Source: Siphlonurus alternatus
Taxonomy: Eukaryota > Arthropoda > Insecta > Ephemeroptera > Siphlonuridae
Length of the DNA stretch: 64,000 nucleotides
Reading direction: 5' to 3'
NCBI GenBank assembly: GCA_949825025.1
Contig: OX463783.1
Coordinates: forward strand, 29,471,154 to 29,535,153
The translations under genes and the position numbers were made by a program. Positions 34,138-47,254 of the stretch are shown here, piece by piece. Numbering within the stretch: position 1 is the stretch's first letter; the number at the start of each line of letters is the position of its first letter. Under the pieces are notes generated by a model, which was not told where the DNA came from, did no database searches, and worked only from the letters and a program-made list of their open reading frames with translations.

Positions 34138-34330
34138 AATTTCCTCTTATTTTGCATTTTATTTTATATTATATTTTATTTCCTCTTCTTGAACGTAAAA
34201 TTTTAGAAACATTATATTCATTCCATCTTCATTTTGAGCGAAGAGGAAATAAGATATTTATGTTTTGGAGGTAAAAAGATTAGTTTAGACGTGTTAAAGA
34301 TGACTTGAAGACGACATTTTTCAACTAGGG
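34138..34330. repeat. Dispersed repeat R
   Basis: CCTCTTCTTGAACGTAAAAT and GAGCGAAGAGGAAATAAGAT, then TTTTTCAACTAGGGAAC, as in the copy at 10255-10432. From 34331 to 35046 the intron is AT-rich with two TGACGTCA motifs close to the last exon. Confidence 0.6.
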
Positions 34331-35046
34331 AACACCGAGTATCAACTTCATGTAGCACGAACGAATATAAACGTAAAATTTGCGCTACTCTAATAGGTTT
34401 TGATTTTTTCAATGTTGAAATTTTTTTTTTATATAACTATTGAAGGAATGACTTTTTGAGTGACCAAGCCCTTTACTGATTTCTAATCTTTATGTAATTC
34501 TTTTATTGAACTCAAATACTGTACAGTAAAAAGCACATTTTTATATATAGTGACATGAATGCGCTAAATATGTGGTCTTGAATTTCCATAATTTTCACTC
34601 TAAAAATAAGAAGAAAATTTCGTCATTGCAGAATGCAGTGTATTCATTAATGTAGCTACTTTTATACGATATTATGTTTAAAATAAGTTATTAAATACAA
34701 AGTTTTCAGTAAATATGTTGATGCAGTCAGTAGGAGTGGAACACCGCCAGCCTTATTTAAAAAAAAAAATGTTCTTAGTTAGGAGTATTTACAAAAGGGA
34801 CCATTTTTAATTTAAGTCGTTATAATGGGGATGATGCACGAAATCCAGTCTAAATCAATAACACTAAACGTTGTTAGTGAGGTCTCCCTTCTTCGTGAAT
34901 CACGCTGAAGTAAGAAACTGTCAATACTTATATAATATCAGGACAACTACTTACGGTAGCTGAACGTTTTTGCCGATAGCCCCTGTTAATTTGCAAACAG
35001 CTAGTACTAGTGACGTCACACGTGCTCATGACGTCATGTTCCACAG

Positions 35047-35175
35047 GGTATCGGAGGCGCTGAACTGGCCCTGGACAAACTCCAACTGACTCAGCCTACC
35101 AACGGCTGGTACCCAATTTTCCCGATGAACATGTTAGCCGGTTCTGACGATTCTGCAGCCCTCGATTCACCATGA
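35047..35175 (+). CDS. Rim: Rim last exon: end of C2B and stop codon
   Basis: Residues 701-742 and stop TGA 35173-35175. Acceptor CATGTTCCACAG, phase 0. GIGGAELALDKLQLTQPTNG followed by WYPIFPMNML is the last C2B helix and strand, with the GWY-x-(L/I)FP signature of RIM proteins. The tail GSDDSAALDSP is short and acidic. Summed over all placed exons, the coding length minus the first partial-codon base is 2,229 nt, exactly 743 codons including stop. Confidence 0.95.
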   Translation, partial: GIGGAELALDKLQLTQPTNGWYPIFPMNMLAGSDDSAALDSP

Positions 35176-36402
35176 CCAGACTGGCATAGACTTCGCCTGG
35201 TTAAATTTAGCTCTTCATCCTACTTTGGGATTCACTCAACAATCCTCTTGAACCGAGAAGAAATCAACACCATTTTGCACGTCAAAATAACTGACTTAAA
35301 TGACCTCTTGTACATCCTAGATGAAATAATTTATTCATTTGTAAAAATTTATCAATGTTAAAATATCTAAACTTTCTAATTCTACAATAATTAAAATAAA
35401 TATCTGGGATGTACAACTTATTACTAAACACCTCTTAAATGGACGCTATAGCGAATTATTATGGGATGTAAAAAAATATATAAAAAAAAAGTGACGAACG
35501 AAATTCCCAAAAGTGTATTAAAAATTGATGTCATTTTAAGTTTTTTTAAATCGTACAGCACCGCACAAAAATGTTATATTATACAGCTTCCAATATTAAT
35601 TATAATATATTATATTCCTTAAATATTATTCGATACATCGACTATTTAACAGGAATATTTTCAATGTAAATACAATTTCTTAATTTTTCTTATTTCATTT
35701 AAAAAAAATATGTTTTGAATAGTGTGTGTATTATAGATATTGGAAAATGTGTTGACCAAGATGAATATTAGGCTGGTGCTGTACAAAATATACGTTATAT
35801 TTCTAAAAAGCAGCAAAAGAATCAAATTCTTAAAGGAACAATCATAAAATAAGTGTGTAGCTAAATGTGAACATCACCCCTTTTAAAATGTTAATCATAA
35901 TGAAAGTATAGTTAATTATAATTTATATTTAAAGTATTAGTTTCATTGTAATTATTATAATATAAAAATCAATGTATACCCGCATATCACAATCATTTAA
36001 ATTTATTTTTTAATTATAGTTTATTAAATTTGGGGGTGAAGTTCGAGCTAATTAAGCTTAGCGAATAGATTCTAAAATCAAAATATAATACCAAAATAAT
36101 GTTGATAACATTCTTGGTGTACACTTCAGCATACTTTTAATTTTTACATTGTGTAAACAAAAAATCATGTTAATTTTGAAAGTTTGCTGAATTGCTATAT
36201 AAAATTATTATATGGATATATTCCAATTATTGTTATATAAAAAAGTGGCTATAGTTATAAGAACAAGAAAAAAACAGATACCTTTTATAGATAATAGATT
36301 TTAGAAAAATAGAAATAATGTTGTATTGTTGTGTATTATTGTATAAAAAAAAATGGCCTATTTTGTGAAAAAAAATTGTTAGAATTTATTGTTTAAAATA
36401 AA
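35176..36402 (+). other. Rim: Rim 3' untranslated region (extent uncertain)
   Basis: AT-rich sequence after the stop without further open frames. AATAAA signals at about 35395-35400 and 36397-36402 are candidates for polyadenylation. The true end cannot be decided without transcript data. From 36403 to 37380 the sequence is AT-rich with no recognised feature. Confidence 0.5.
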
Positions 36403-37382
36403 AAGCTGGACTTTATTGAAATTAAATTTAATATTCAATCAGTTTGTAAATTATAAAAATATTAAATTACACTTTTTTCTTCGATATTTCTTGTAATTAA
36501 TAAAAAAAAATCAAATGTTAGTATTTAATGTAAATAATTCTATACGTTAGTAAGTGAGAATTTTTTTTCAGTGTTAGTATGCAGATTTTATCTTGGTGTA
36601 AATATATTCTATTTATCTACTTAATTCTCTCTTATCGTGTAAAAGTGAGAATGTGTTATTTTTTTGAAATATCAAGTAACTGTGCGTCAGATCGTAGCTA
36701 GTAGTAGCATAAAATATTGTAAAAAAAAAATGATAGAGTAAGATTAAAAAAAAAAAAAATGTGTGTTTATTTTTTAAGGTCAAAAATTTTTGTTGAAAAT
36801 TATTTAGGTTCTTTGCCATTTAAGCAAAATAAAAAAAAAAACTTCCTCGCCGTAAGGTTCAATTAATTTTATGAAATTTCGTAATTAAATTTCTTAATTA
36901 TACAAGAAAAACATAATTATACGACGTCATGATAAAAAAAAAAGGGTATATATGAAAACACCCATTAAAAAAATAGTTATATTAATGAAATTTACATTAA
37001 TATTATAATATATAATTAAATCCGTATTATTACTAATTTAAAATTATGTTTTTTTATTCTTTAACTTATTTCACAATATTAATTCCCACAAGTACACATG
37101 GTTTACATATATACATTATGTGAAAATTAACTGACGATTAAGTATTGTGGATTGACGACGCGTTTTAAGTGAATGATATTGCAGGTAGAATGTATATGAA
37201 TGTATATTTGTGTAAATTTAAATTCTATTGTCACTGTGATCTTTTTCATGTCGTAAAAATTACCCGGTTATAAAATAAGCACCTTTTGGTTAGGACACAG
37301 TTTATGTCTTAATATTTCAGTGTATTAATTTTAAGATAATATGTTTAAAGTAAATTTGAACGTAATAAAATTTGAAACAGTA

Positions 37383-38154
37383 ATGGAGTATCGACCTCAA
37401 TTTTTTTTATTGCAGAAATGGATAGAGCGTGCAAAGTTATGCTAACCTGATTTTTTTCAGATTTTTTAGAGCCCGGGAACTATTTTTAAAAAAATATTGA
37501 AAGTTCTTTTTGTGACGTCACGAGGCGCCGCTCCGCTTAAGGTATAACCTGAGAATTTGTCTGTCAAGGTCAAGAGGCGTGGCTATAGTGGCAACACTGT
37601 TTTCATTGGAATGAGCTTAAATTTTTAGGAGGGGGTGGTGACAACAGTCCTTGAGAACGTTGCCACATTTCTCATCACATATAGGAAACGATCATCGCCA
37701 CGGTTCAAAATATATGAAAACAATTCAGAAAAATAGTCTAAAAAATTAGGCTTTAGTAAAAAAAAAAAGTAAAAGAATCTGTTGTATAGTTTTTTTGCAA
37801 TGCTAATTAACAAATTTAACATTGGAAGGATACAAAATTCTCATTTAAATAAATTAATTATAATTAAACCAACGGTTAAAAAATTCCGAAAAAATTCAGA
37901 GCTAATTTGACGATTGTTGTGAGTCCACCAAATTAATTTGAAGAAAATCTGTTGTAGCGAATTTTTCGTCCAAATTTCTCAGGTTAAGCCTTAAGAAAAA
38001 GATAGGACTTGCCGCCGCGTGACGTCACAAAAAGAACTTTCAATAATTTTAAAAATAGTTCCCAGGCTCAAAAAAATCTGAAAATAATCAGGGTAGCATA
38101 ACTTTGCACGCTCTATCCATTTCTGCAATAAAAATTTTGAGGTCGATACTCCAT
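37383..38154. mobile_element. Foldback element, GAGTATCGACCTC family, split by a nested TTAA element
   Basis: Outer ends ATGGAGTATCGACCTCAA and TTGAGGTCGATACTCCATTC. The loop contains GTGACGTCACGAGGCGCCGC on one side and AAGAAAAAGATAGGACTTGC on the other, separated by the 449-bp insert. The uninterrupted structure is seen at 43378-43697. Confidence 0.92.
37542..37990. mobile_element. Nested TTAA-flanked element, GGTATAACCTGAGAA ends
   Basis: TTAA at 37538-37541 and 37991-37994. Ends GGTATAACCTGAGAATTTGT and the inverse AAATTTCTCAGGTTAAGCC. A second copy of the left two-thirds lies at 47938-48345. Contains GTTCAAAATATATGAAAACA in both copies. No transposase ORF. Confidence 0.9.
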
Positions 38155-38269
38155 TCAAATACACATCTTACTAAGACAAAAGATTGCTGCATAGATATTA
38201 ATATTACTAATACCAAATTTCCATCTGACAAGCTAAAAAAATAAACAGCCTACAAGAAAAATTATATTG

Positions 38270-38530
38270 CAAAAATGAAACGATGGTAACAAATTATGCT
38301 ACTCTGATTTTTTTTTTTTTTTTTTTTTCCAGATTTTTAGAGGCTGGGAATTATTTTAAATTTTATTGAAAGTCAGAGAGAGATTTTTTAAGCAAAGACT
38401 AAAAAGGGCGTGGGTTCAAATCTGATCAAACTTTATTGCAATACTTCGCTAGCTCTGAAAATTTTGAAAAAAAAAAAAAAAAATCAGAGTAGCACAATTT
38501 GGAGCTCTCCATTAATTTTTGCAATTAAAA
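38270..38530. mobile_element. Degenerate foldback element, GAGTATCGACCTC family
   Basis: ATTGCAAAAATGAAACGATG and CTACTCTGATTTTTT on the left; AATCAGAGTAGCACAATTTG on the right. The loop has GGGCGTGGGTTCAAATCTGA, a tRNA box-B-like word. Confidence 0.6.
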
Positions 38531-38531
38531 T

Positions 38532-39655
38532 TAATAGAAGTTGTCCATAATTGGCGGACTTAATGATTTTACTTTACATTTTTTAAATTAATTTTTTGGT
38601 CTAAAATAACTAAAAGGAAACGTTTCAAATTTACAGTTAATACCTGTAAACATGTTGTAGTAAAATTATATTGTTAGAATGCTAAATGAAAGAATGAACT
38701 CTTATGCTAATGTCGATGCTAATATCTTAATTTTATAATTAATTGATGACATCATAAGCATGCAGTAATTAAATTATTATCAGTGAAATATTAAAAAAGT
38801 ACATTTTGTGACGTCTTTTCTATTCACCCCATGTTGTAGTGTCTATCTCTCACCCCATAAAAAGGGGTGAACGTACGGTTGATCTCAGGGAGAAGTGTGA
38901 ATGTTTGGACTTAATTACGATTAAGTATCAATTAAAAATAATACAAAATTAATTACAGCCCTACGTCCAGATTAATTTAAATGAAATTAAAAAAACTTCT
39001 TGATATTTGAATTTAATTAATGAATTTTACAACGATTTTCAAACCATTATTTTCCATTTAAAAGCAAATTTTAAAAACAACAAACAAAATACCACAAAAT
39101 TGTATTGAATTTGTAAATCTAGTTATCGCTATATTTTATAGTATTTAAGAAAAAAAAAAAGCTTTATTATTTTATTGTTATTATTTGTGACTATTTTTTT
39201 CTGGCGTAAGGTCTTATGAATGTTAATGTTGTTTCATTGGCCTAAATTATAAATAATATGCACCTCTAGCAGGCTTAGAGTTAAATTATTAAAAATTTGC
39301 CTATAAATTGACCGACAATCTTTTATGTGTATTGCTCTTATTAAATGTTTATAAAATAGCATGTCTGCAAAAAAATATTCTAAATCACTTAAATGTTTTT
39401 TTCTGGATGTTTAATTTCATGTAATTATATTTGTTGGTATGCTACTAGGTGTGTGAATTTTAGATTTAGAATTTTCATGTTTTATCAGTTAAAATGGAAT
39501 ATGGAAAAGTGAATTCTATGTATTGAAATTTTTCTTGAATAGTGTAACACTTTTAAAGTAAACCTTGCTAACATTTCTTTTTAATAACTGATCAAATTTA
39601 AAACCAACGAAGCATTTAATCAAGGTGGGTAAAGGTACCTTTACCATTCAATAAT
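38532..39655. other. AT-rich intergenic sequence, nothing recognised
   Basis: No open frame, element end or RNA feature that I can support. Confidence 0.4.
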
Positions 39656-39689
39656 GTAACTTTTTTTTCCTTCATACATACAGTGCGTG

Positions 39690-39925
39690 CCCTAGTTGAA
39701 AAATTACGTCTTCAACTCATCCTTTACACAGTTTACACGTCTAAACCTAATCTTTTTGCCTTTCATATCTTATTTCCTCCTCGCTCAAATTAAAAATGAA
39801 ATGGGAAAAAAATATTTCTAAAATTTTATGTTGAAGAAGGTGAAAAAGACGTAATCCAGTTGCCTTCCTCCCTCCTTTTTCCTCAAAAATTTTGCAAAAT
39901 TGGAAATAAAACAGACGAGAGGAGA
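39690..39925 (-). repeat. Dispersed repeat R, inverted copy
   Basis: TTGAAAAATTACGTCTTCAA and ACACGTCTAAACCTAATC are the inverse of the R consensus. Seen in one orientation only at the other sites. Confidence 0.65.
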
Positions 39926-40698
39926 GCTTAAGCGATAAATATAAAAAGATAAAACTTATTTCAATTTGGGTGTTTACGTAATAGAGGCTACACAAGTATT
40001 AAGAACATTTTTTCTTCATAAGTCAAAATGTTAATATTTAAATATCTTTAATTACAATAATTAAAAAAAATATAATTAATTATAATTCAACAAATAAAAG
40101 ATGATCATAGGAAGTTTATAATTGAACTTGATGAACATGAAAACTTTGTAGAAAAGTTGAAATTCATAAAAAAATAAATCTTTCTGACAATTTTCAGGTT
40201 CAAAAATGCAATCGGGAGTCACACTTTTGGTGGTAATCTTTCATTTTTTGAACTATATTTTCCCATTTAAGAACTTATTTTCTTTTAATATTTTGTTTTA
40301 ATATGAAATAGATTGCATTTATTTGATGTTATTGTACGATAGAAATTAGCTGACTTGAAGCCTCTTCATATTTAATGTCCCAACTAAAAAATAATTATGA
40401 TCAGTCATTAAAAAAAGTAAGATCTAGAGTTTGTAACAAGATTAAAAATATGTGACAATGTAATTATAGAATATAAACACAAGGCACAGCAAGTTATTTC
40501 AACAATTTTTCACATAAATTATAATACAAACAGTATATAGTATAAATACTTATGAGACCACTTTAACAAAGAAACTATGGGATAGACTTTTAAATTCATT
40601 GTTGTTTTTCGATTGTACAAAAATTAATTCAGAAGATTTGATTATAAATTATAAACAATTAAAGCAATGGTTTGTTACAACCATTGCATGCAGAAGAT

Positions 40699-40852
40699 TT
40701 AAATTAAATAATTAAACAATAATATAATTCCAAGTATATCAAACATGTTAATAAAAATCTTTGAAAGCTTGCTATGGCTGGGTTTAAAATGATCTTCCTT
40801 TGTCTTTTTCTCTCGTGAGGAGTTTAAAGGAAAGGGACGTGAATCTCCCGTG
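40699..40852 (-). CDS. Last coding exon of an unrecognised minus-strand gene
   Basis: Acceptor TGTATTAG after 40853 on the minus strand. One base completes an Arg codon from the previous exon, then TGDSRPFPLNSSREKKTKED, HFKPSHSKLSK and a hydrophobic AT-rich tail ending LLFNYLI before TAA. The first 33 residues have ordinary composition and the tail is less convincing. The polypyrimidine tract is weak. Supported mainly by exact phase agreement with the exon at 41416-41480. No domain recognised. Confidence 0.4.
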
Positions 40853-40853
40853 C

Positions 40854-41414
40854 TAATACATGCGAGTTTGTTATATACAAGCAGGCACATTATTATTTAT
40901 TTAACACTGATTCGATAAGGGTTGAACAAATTTTTAATTGGTTTTATTTAAAAGGAGCTAAGTTTCAAAAATAGATTGATACTTAAATTGTTTTTTTGAG
41001 TATTTACAACATTATTTTCATACCACACAAAATTAACCAATATAAATTATTAAAAAAAAAAAAATCTGTAGTAATTAAAAACATTCAATAAGTTTTAACA
41101 CACTTTTACTTGTTCTTCAAGCTCAAATTGTAAAGTTTAAATTATTTAGTTTTATGTCAAACTTCCTATTGTTAATTTTAACGATATTGAACAGCTAGTA
41201 CTTATTGATAATAAAATGTATTAAATTATGGTCCTAAAACTTTCTAGCATTAATTGAACTATAAAAACTCACAATAAATGAAAAAACTTTAATATCGAGG
41301 TCTTTCTTTTAAATTAAAATTTCAAAATGTTCGCATTGTTGCCAACTGCGCGGGAGACTCGTCAATCTTAACCCGGCCTTTCGTGCCAAGGGGATCACCA
41401 GCAAATAACGCTTA
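40854..41414. other. Intron of the minus-strand gene, AT-rich
   Basis: No features beyond a short GC-richer patch adjoining the next exon (41330-41415). Confidence 0.35.
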
Positions 41415-41415
41415 C

Positions 41416-41480
41416 CGACAACTTGAGAGGCTAGCGAGGGGAGGCGCTTGAGGCAACAAAATCGTAAATTCTTTGCAGAA
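41416..41480 (-). CDS. Exon of unrecognised minus-strand gene
   Basis: Minus strand: acceptor CTCGTGTAACAG, then 21 codons FCKEFTILLPQAPPLASLSS plus Cys and two bases, donor GTAAGC (strong) at 41415-41414. It starts in phase 0, as required by the upstream exon 47675-47796, and ends with two bases, as required by 40699-40852. A local GC-rich island in an AT-rich background. Function unknown. Confidence 0.45.
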
Positions 41481-41481
41481 C

Positions 41482-43375
41482 TGTTACACGAGTTAAATAT
41501 AAAACTTTTCTGTTTGCTTTAATTTAGGTATTATTTACTTTATAGCCATTTCAAGATATGGCAGTGGGTTCGTCAATGCTTTGTCTATAATAGTTATTTT
41601 ATTTTCAATGGAATTAATTTTCTAAGGTATACATAAATTGTTTGCATATTTATAATTCCAAAAATTAAATGAAATTGTTCAAAACATTAATAGTTTGATA
41701 AAAGGTACGTATAACTTAATTAAGTCATGCATAATTTATTAAACAACATTATAGTCTCCATTATCATTAATCAAATTAAAAAATTGTAATTACACCTTGT
41801 CGATCAAAGATCATTAGAGAACACTAGGTCTTAGAAAATTAACCAAAGTTTAAGATGATGAAAATTTCTAGGGATACCGTCACTGTCGTACAATCAAATG
41901 CACAGAGAATGTCTTGTTAACATAACTTCTATTGCTTGTACCATTTTGATGATAATTTTATAATATAATTCCACATATTGTGTGGTAGAGATAATAACAA
42001 ACATCGGACATTTTTCAGACCAAGCAAAAGGAGTTATACAACGGGACATTTTTTGTACAAAAATTTGTATACGTTATTCAAGTTGAATGCCCCACACAAT
42101 GTGACGTATGTGACCGTCATTTTCTAAAACTTTTAGTCAAATTTTCTGGCCATAAGATACGCTGAAAATCTCTGTACGTTGATATAAATTACAATTACTA
42201 GCTTCTTATGTAATATTACCACCGACATGCAGTGGAAGGATTTGGGTTAAACTATGAAATTTACAAATCTTTAAATCCCTAACACAAATTTCGTTGTAGA
42301 ATTTTAGATTTATTGAACTGTATAACATTATAATAAACACACACATATTAACTTAATAGCTGCCACTTTTGGATTTTCGTACATTTTTGGTGAATTGCAT
42401 TCTCCCTTAATTTACTAATGTACAGTCGTCACCTTGGAAAATTTCCATCCTTATTAATCTTCATGTTCTGTGTTATTCTTACGAGATATGGTAATTTACA
42501 AAAAGGCCGTAAAGGTAAATTTTACATTTTTATTTATTTATGGGTGGAATTATAATTTTAAATAAAATGAAGACCACTAGCGCCTCCCGTGATCGCACCA
42601 CGTAGAATATTTTGTGTTGTATCTCCCCCAGTCTTATCAGTGACGTCATCGACAGTTTTTGTGACGTCACAGGCGAACCAAATATAATGTTCATTGTGAA
42701 CAATAATGACAACACGAATTAAAAATTGCATAAATTAAAAGAGAATACAGAGTTAATTATTACTTTATTTTTAACATTTTTTTAACTCTTTGTTGGTTAC
42801 GCCCCTTTCTGGCATTTGCGCTTTCTCCTAACTAAAATTTGATTAATTAATTCACTAATTATTATAAAATAATTAAAGCCCTGCCAGTCCTAGCACTATA
42901 TAATATTTTTTTTAAATTAAATTATGTTCCATTCTTGTATTGATTTTATTGATTATATGAAACAATTATAATAAAAATCTAAGTATATAGCACAAAATTG
43001 TATACTCTCAATGTTAGTTTATGCAATAATAAATTCAAGCAAAGTGTTATTGACTTGTTATCATTGTATCTCTTTGTTTCTATCTTAAGTGTAATTTCAA
43101 TTGTTGTTGGCTTAAAATTACAAAATTGTATTTCTTGAATACTGACGTTTAAAACTCCAATAAACTTTGTGGATAATATAGAATTCAAGATAACTTTATA
43201 AGTCCAAAACCAAAATTTTAAAAGTCCTCATTAAAATATTTACGTTAATAGACAACCTGCATGTAGTTATTATTTTATTGCAGTCACCACATTAAATTAC
43301 TCTGAATTTTTACAGATTTTTTTATATAGGCCAGGAAATATTGCTAAAAATATATTCAAAGATCAAGTTTGAGCC
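41482..43375. other. AT-rich intron/intergenic DNA
   Basis: Only two TGACGTCA motifs at 42640-42668 stand out. No exon-like block supported. Confidence 0.35.
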
Positions 43376-43377
43376 CA

Positions 43378-43697
43378 CAATGGAGTATTGACCTAATTTT
43401 TTTTATTGCAGAAATGGATAGAGCGTGCATTATGCCACCCTGATTTTTTTCAGATTTTTTTGAGCCCTGGAAGTATTTTTTAAAAAAAATATTGAAAGTC
43501 CTTTTTGTGACGTCACGAGGCGGCAAGTCCTATCTTTTTCTTAAGGAGCGGCGTCTCGTGACGTCACAAAAAGAACTTTCAATAAATTTTTGAAAATAGT
43601 TCCCGGGCTCTAAAAAATCTGAAAAAAATCAAGGTAGCATAACTTTGCACGCTCTATCCATTTCTGCAATAAAAATATTGAGGTCGATACTCCATTA
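43378..43697. mobile_element. Foldback element, GAGTATCGACCTC family (intact)
   Basis: ATGGAGTATTGACC and GGTCGATACTCCAT ends. The arms include GAAATGGATAGAGCGTGCA. The loop is GTGACGTCACGAGGCGGCAA ... TTCTTAAGGAGCGGCGTCTC. It keeps the uninterrupted TTAA that is the insertion target in the copy at 37383. Confidence 0.93.
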
Positions 43698-44240
43698 ACC
43701 CTTTTAGATGTTATTCTTTTATTAAGAAGTTAGTGATGACGCCAATCCCTATGTACTTTTTCAATGACTGTCTATTTTTTAATAGTTCTCATCAGGTTTT
43801 AAAAAAATCCTGAAAAATAAATCAGAGTAGTATAATTTGGTACGTAATCTATTTCCACAAAAAAAATCAAGCAGGATATTTATTTATTTTTCATTCTTTC
43901 CAATATAATGCTATATAAAAATCTGTGTAAATATGAATTTTAACGTCAGAATTCATGTTAGTACCACAAACTACTTGTACTGTAATTTTTATTGTTAAGT
44001 GTAAATTTAAATGCAAATTAATTTATAAGCACGTTATAAAAAATTTGTAATTATATTGTCTCGGCAATTTCATTAGAGACTCTTATGTTTTTGTTATTCC
44101 ACTGTACATTTGTGTAAACTAGATTATAATAAAATGCATCTTAAACAGTTTTAAAAATTTAAGATTACCACCAGTAGCCGGAAGTTTCTTGTCTTTTTAG
44201 TTCATTGAACCTGAAAATTTGCATAGAGATTTATGTAAGG

Positions 44241-44560
44241 AATGGAGTATCGACCTCAATTTTTTTATTGCAGAAATGGATAGAGGGTGAAAAGTTATGC
44301 TATACCTTGATTTTTTTCATATTTTTTAGAGACCGGAGAGTATTTTTAAAAAATTATTGAATTGAAAGTCCTTTTTGTGACGTCACGCGGCGTCAAGTCC
44401 TATCTTTTTCTTAAGGAGCGGCGTCTCGTGACGTCACAAAAATAACTTTTAATCATTTTTTAAAAAATACTTCCCGGGCTCTAAAAAATCTGAAAAAAAT
44501 CAGAGTAGCATAACTTTGCACCCTCTATCCATTTTTGCAACAAAAAAAAATTGAGGTCAT
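44241..44560. mobile_element. Foldback element, GAGTATCGACCTC family
   Basis: ATGGAGTATCGACCTCAATT at the left; GCACCCTCTATCCATTTTTG at the right. The loop again has GTGACGTCACGCGG and TTCTTAAGGAGCGG. Confidence 0.9.
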
Positions 44561-44910
44561 TTCAACCTAACTGCAAAATCTTAGATTTTTCATAGTTTAT
44601 TCAGAATCCTTGCCGGCTACTTCCTGTGGTATAATTTTACACTTGTTAAACTTGGACTATGATGAATCAGCTTACTAAATTGTATGTTTGTAAAAAGATA
44701 ACTTGTGAACTTTTTAACGGCCTACATTTTCTTAATGAGGGTAAATGTGTTCTTTAATATTCTGTGTTTAAATATTCTCTATGGTAGAATCTGCTGCCAC
44801 CAAACTGTACATATAAACTTCCAATCAAAAATTATAATTAAAAAAAAAATATTTATGGCTCAAATATTGCATTATTTATTTAAAAATTTCATCCTCTTTC
44901 TTTATACATG

Positions 44911-45029
44911 AAATGGAGTATTAACTTCAAAATTTTTTATGGAAAGTTACGCTACTCTGATTTTATATAGTGATTTTTTTTTTTTTTTTTCAGATTATTT
45001 AGATTCCGGAGACTATTTAATATATATAT

Positions 45030-45110
<81 letters not shown>

Positions 45111-45114
45111 TATA

Positions 45115-45176
<62 letters not shown>

Positions 45177-45390
45177 TATATATTATATATTGAAAGTACA
45201 GAGAGAGTGACGCCTCTTTACGCCTCTCTTAATAAAAGGATAGAGCCTAAAAGGGGTGTGAGTTCAAACCCGACCTCGGCAAAACTTTTTATCATATTAT
45301 CAATAATTCTCGTGCTTTAAAAAAAATCATAGTGTCATAACTTTGCACCGTATATTTATTTTTGCAATAAAAAATTTTTGATGTCAATTT
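44911..45390. mobile_element. Foldback element of the same family, expanded by (TA)n
   Basis: AAATGGAGTATTAACTTCAA at the left; ATTTTTGCAATAAAAAATTT at the right. The left arm contains a TA microsatellite of about 165 bp (45020-45185). Near the right side it has GTGTGAGTTCAAACCCGACC, a box-B-like word. Confidence 0.8.
45020..45185. repeat. (TA)n microsatellite with CACA interruption
   Basis: Two long TA runs separated by TACACACACATATAATATAT, inside a foldback element. Confidence 0.95.
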
Positions 45391-45756
45391 TTAGTCTAGA
45401 AAATTTAATGATACATTGTTGTTCACTTAAAAGCATCACCTCTGTTTGAGATATATCTTTCAATTTATATCAATTATTACTTGCAACAATTACCCACCAT
45501 CCTATAAAGTTTCCATGGTTCCTTCAGTCATAACTAGACAAATGCTGGGATATGTCCACGGTCTCCCTGCATGGTTTTAAATGGAACTAAAAGCACTGCT
45601 TTAGGCCGAGTTTGTGAAGACTGAAAGTTGGTGTTAAACTAATCTCTCACTTTTTCAGTCATGACATCCCACAGTCGTAGATTATTATAACATGCATTAT
45701 TATTATAGAAATATTTTCAGATTATTAGGCTGCAATTTAATCTAAATTACTTTATA

Positions 45757-46085
45757 GTGAAGTATCGTTCTCAATTTTTTTTTATGGCATAAATGGATAG
45801 AGGGTGCAAAAGTTATTCTGCTCTGATTTTTTTCAGATTTTTTAGAGCCCGCGGCAACTATTTTTTAAAAATTATTGAAAGTGCAGAAAAATTGCCGCCT
45901 CTTGCTGCCTCTCTTAATAAAGGATAGGACCCAAAAGGGACGTGGATTCGAACCCGACCTCGCCAAAACTTTTTAGCAATACTTCCCGGTCCCTAAAAAA
46001 TCTGAAAAAAAAAAAAATCAAAGTAACATAACTTTTCATCCTCTATCCATTTCTGTTATAAAAATTTTGAGGTCGATACTCGATT
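45757..46085. mobile_element. Foldback element, GAGTATCGACCTC family, with box-B-like loop
   Basis: Arms AATGGATAGAGGGTGCAAAA and TCATCCTCTATCCATTTCTG. The loop carries GTGGATTCGAACCCGACCTC, one base from the tRNA box B consensus. No A box or tRNA fold is visible. Confidence 0.85.
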
Positions 46086-46569
46086 GTATAATTACAGTTC
46101 AACAAATATCAGAAGTAGCTAAAGAATTTTATGTACCTTAAAATTAACTTACTATAAATTTACCAACAATCCAATTTTAAGTGCCCGTATCATACATAAT
46201 GTCAATTAAGTCTTTGTAAATACACAATCAGAAAATAATCAATTTTATAATGTTCATAATTATCTTTCTTGTTCATTTTTACTTTTTACTGAATCATGAT
46301 TCGATTGAGCATTTAAGAACAGTCGTATTAAAAAATGTATGGAAATATTAAAAATATTTTTTAAATAAAAATATGGTGATAAAATTAATTTATGTGTTAT
46401 TGATTGACATGTAAAATGTAAAATACACAATATGAATATAACAGAATGCACCAATTTTCATATCCTATAGTTACCTGTTATTACATAATTTCAGTATGTG
46501 TATTTTTACAGTGCATGTTTTGTATAAAAACATAGCTAAACATGTTTAAAACATACTAATTACATAACA

Positions 46570-46896
46570 ATGGAGTATCGACCTCAATTTTTTTCATTGC
46601 AGAAATGGACAGAGAGTAAAAAGTTATGCTACTCTGATTTTATTTTCCTCAGATTTTTTGCAGCCCGAGAACTATTTATAAAAAATTATTGAAAATACTT
46701 TTTGTGAAATCACGAGACGCCACTCCTTAAGAAAAAGATAGGACTTGTCGCCTCGTGACGTCACAAAAAGGAAAAAGGACTTTCAATAATTTTTTAAAAA
46801 TAGTTCCCGGGCTCTAAAAAATCTGAAAAAAATCAGGGTAGCATAACTTTGCACCCTCTATTCATTTCTACAAAAAAAAAATTGAGGTCAATACTC
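46570..46896. mobile_element. Foldback element, GAGTATCGACCTC family
   Basis: ATGGAGTATCGACCTCAATT at the left; TTGAGGTCAATACTCCAGCA at the right. The loop has CTCCTTAAGAAAAAGATAGG and GTGACGTCAC. Confidence 0.9.
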
Positions 46897-47254
46897 CAGC
46901 ATTATAAGAGAATTTTGTCATTTTTAATTAGTAATATCTAATAAATAATCGATATTTCCATTTTCTTGCGTATTCTTTTAAAAACATTATAATAATAATA
47001 ATATATTGCAAAGCATAGTAATAATTATAGTTATAATAATTATAATATAATACATTATATTTTAAAAGAAATATTATTAATTCAGCATTGAGATTAGTAT
47101 TAGTTTACATGAGGACTTTTAGTCAAATCAGTATCTTTATAATATGTATGTGTCTACTAATTTCAAAACCCGCTTTTGACCACTTTCCATAAAGCTCATT
47201 TTTATAAGTAAAAGTATTTAAAAAGAAGCCTTACTGGCAAGTGGAAAAAATTAA

